From positions 1-64,000 of the forward strand of contig JBBRNO010000015.1 in NCBI GenBank assembly GCA_038230275.1: a stretch of DNA of 64,000 bases, given 5' to 3'. Under the pieces are notes generated by a model that saw nothing but the letters and a program-made list of their open reading frames with translations, searched no databases and was not told the DNA's origin. Source of the DNA: JANXXV01 sp038230275 (GTDB lineage: Bacteria; Acidobacteriota; Terriglobia; Bryobacterales; Bryobacteraceae). Positions within the stretch are counted from its first letter, which is position 1. Each line of letters starts with the position of its first letter. The position numbers were made by a program, and so were the translations under genes. Below are positions 63,592-64,000 of the stretch, piece by piece.

Positions 63592-64000
63592 CGTCATCAT
63601 CATCGGCACCGGCGCCGGCGGTGGAACCCTCTTACACAAATTGGCTGAGACCGGCAAACGGATTCTCATTCTGGAACGCGGTGACTACGTAAGGCGCGAG
63701 AAGGACAACTGGAACACTCGTGCCGTTAACGTGGAAGGGAAGTATCAGACCAAAGAAGTCTGGCACGACCGTGACGGCCATCCGCTGCACCCGCATACGA
63801 ACTACTGCGTGGGCGGAAACACCAAGTTCTATGGCGCCGCTTTGTTTCGCCTGCGCAAGGAAGACTTTGGCGAGATTCACCACTACGGCGGCCTCTCGCC
63901 TGCGTGGCCCATCTCCTACGATGACCTTGAGCCCTACTACGCGAAGGCGGAAGCACTGCACCATGTTCATGGAAATCGCGGGGAAGACCCTACCGAGCCA
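63578..64000 (+). CDS. GMC family FAD oxidoreductase (partial, runs off the window)
   Basis: The first 141 codons from ATG 63578, with AGGAG 8 nt upstream. The FAD-binding GTGAGGGTL sits in IIIGTGAGGGTLLHKLAETG, then ILERGDY, and NYCVGGNTKFYGAALFR, the second nucleotide-binding signature of glucose-methanol-choline oxidoreductases. The catalytic His-Asn end is beyond the window. It starts within the aquaporin gene, suggesting import and oxidation of a polyol or alcohol, an inference. Confidence 0.9.
   Translation, partial: MNHSDVIIIGTGAGGGTLLHKLAETGKRILILERGDYVRREKDNWNTRAVNVEGKYQTKEVWHDRDGHPLHPHTNYCVGGNTKFYGAALFRLRKEDFGEIHHYGGLSPAWPISYDDLEPYYAKAEALHHVHGNRGEDPTEP

Overview
The window looks like chromosomal DNA of an acidobacterium of the Bryobacterales / Candidatus Solibacter type. 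The reasons are a secreted DUF1800/DUF1501 pair with Ig-like repeats, Cys-paired S-layer homology proteins, the C-terminus of an Oar-like TonB receptor, a fused E2-E1 (Kgd-type) 2-oxoglutarate dehydrogenase, a Reg_prop hybrid kinase, and high GC with frequent alternative starts. This is an inference from protein families. No rRNA or tRNA gene was seen.

Layout. 1-4.0 kb: DUF1800 -> DUF1501 export pair (minus). 4.1-5.4 kb: arginase-like protein translationally coupled to a membrane protein. 5.6-10 kb: PilZ protein, DapA/NanA-type lyase, an esterase-like protein lacking its serine, and an aromatic amino acid decarboxylase. 10.3-13.2 kb: esterase and hybrid kinase. 13.2-14.5 kb: pyrD-ridA. 14.5-16.5 kb: two tandem SLH proteins. 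16.6-18.6 kb: smpB-pepA. 18.7-21.9 kb: a secretin carrying a cohesin domain, plus two pseudopilins. 21.9-22.4 kb: a scar made of a ParB-like remnant and a tyrosine-recombinase remnant, next to two unknown genes. 24-28.4 kb: split methylmalonyl-CoA mutase, NYN/LOTUS protein, RidA and a tyrosine phosphatase in one minus-strand run. 28.9-31 kb: Cys-rich membrane protein, BrnT toxin with partner, cobalamin adenosyltransferase. 31-35.8 kb: kgd and a Gfo/Idh/MocA oxidoreductase. 35.8-37.9 kb: prfB, with a programmed +1 frameshift, and the Sua5 gene. 38-40.5 kb: two sugar-acid type MFS transporters. 40.6-41.3 kb: vapBC and a long palindrome. 41.3-45.3 kb: small metabolic and secreted proteins, including an FAH-transaldolase operon. 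45.3-50.7 kb: an M20 peptidase and a catalase-like protein among three decayed genes (TonB receptor tail, amber-interrupted multiheme cytochrome, frameshifted phosphodiesterase). 50.7-54.2 kb: giant Reg_prop hybrid kinase. 54.3-60 kb: tightly overlapping operon of two SDRs, two tiny membrane proteins, a ferric-reductase/Rieske fusion, a Cys-motif membrane protein, a PlsC+GNAT acyltransferase and DoxX. 59.9-62.7 kb: DedA-ATP-grasp fusion, NRDE/TANGO2 protein and DinB protein (minus). 62.8-64 kb: aquaporin and the start of a GMC oxidoreductase that leaves the window.

How the genes fit together. Adenosyltransferase (30.5 kb) would supply adenosylcobalamin to the mutase (26-28 kb), whose product succinyl-CoA enters the TCA cycle near the Kgd step. 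SmpB, RF2 and the Sua5 t6A enzyme are translation functions. The 54-58 kb operon looks like a membrane redox module with a cytoplasmic Rieske tail. The least explained parts are the scar with its unknown gene pair (21.9-23.8 kb), the redox operon, the DedA-ATP-grasp fusion and the GTGCAC-bounded palindrome after vapC. No complete undescribed system could be demonstrated from sequence alone.
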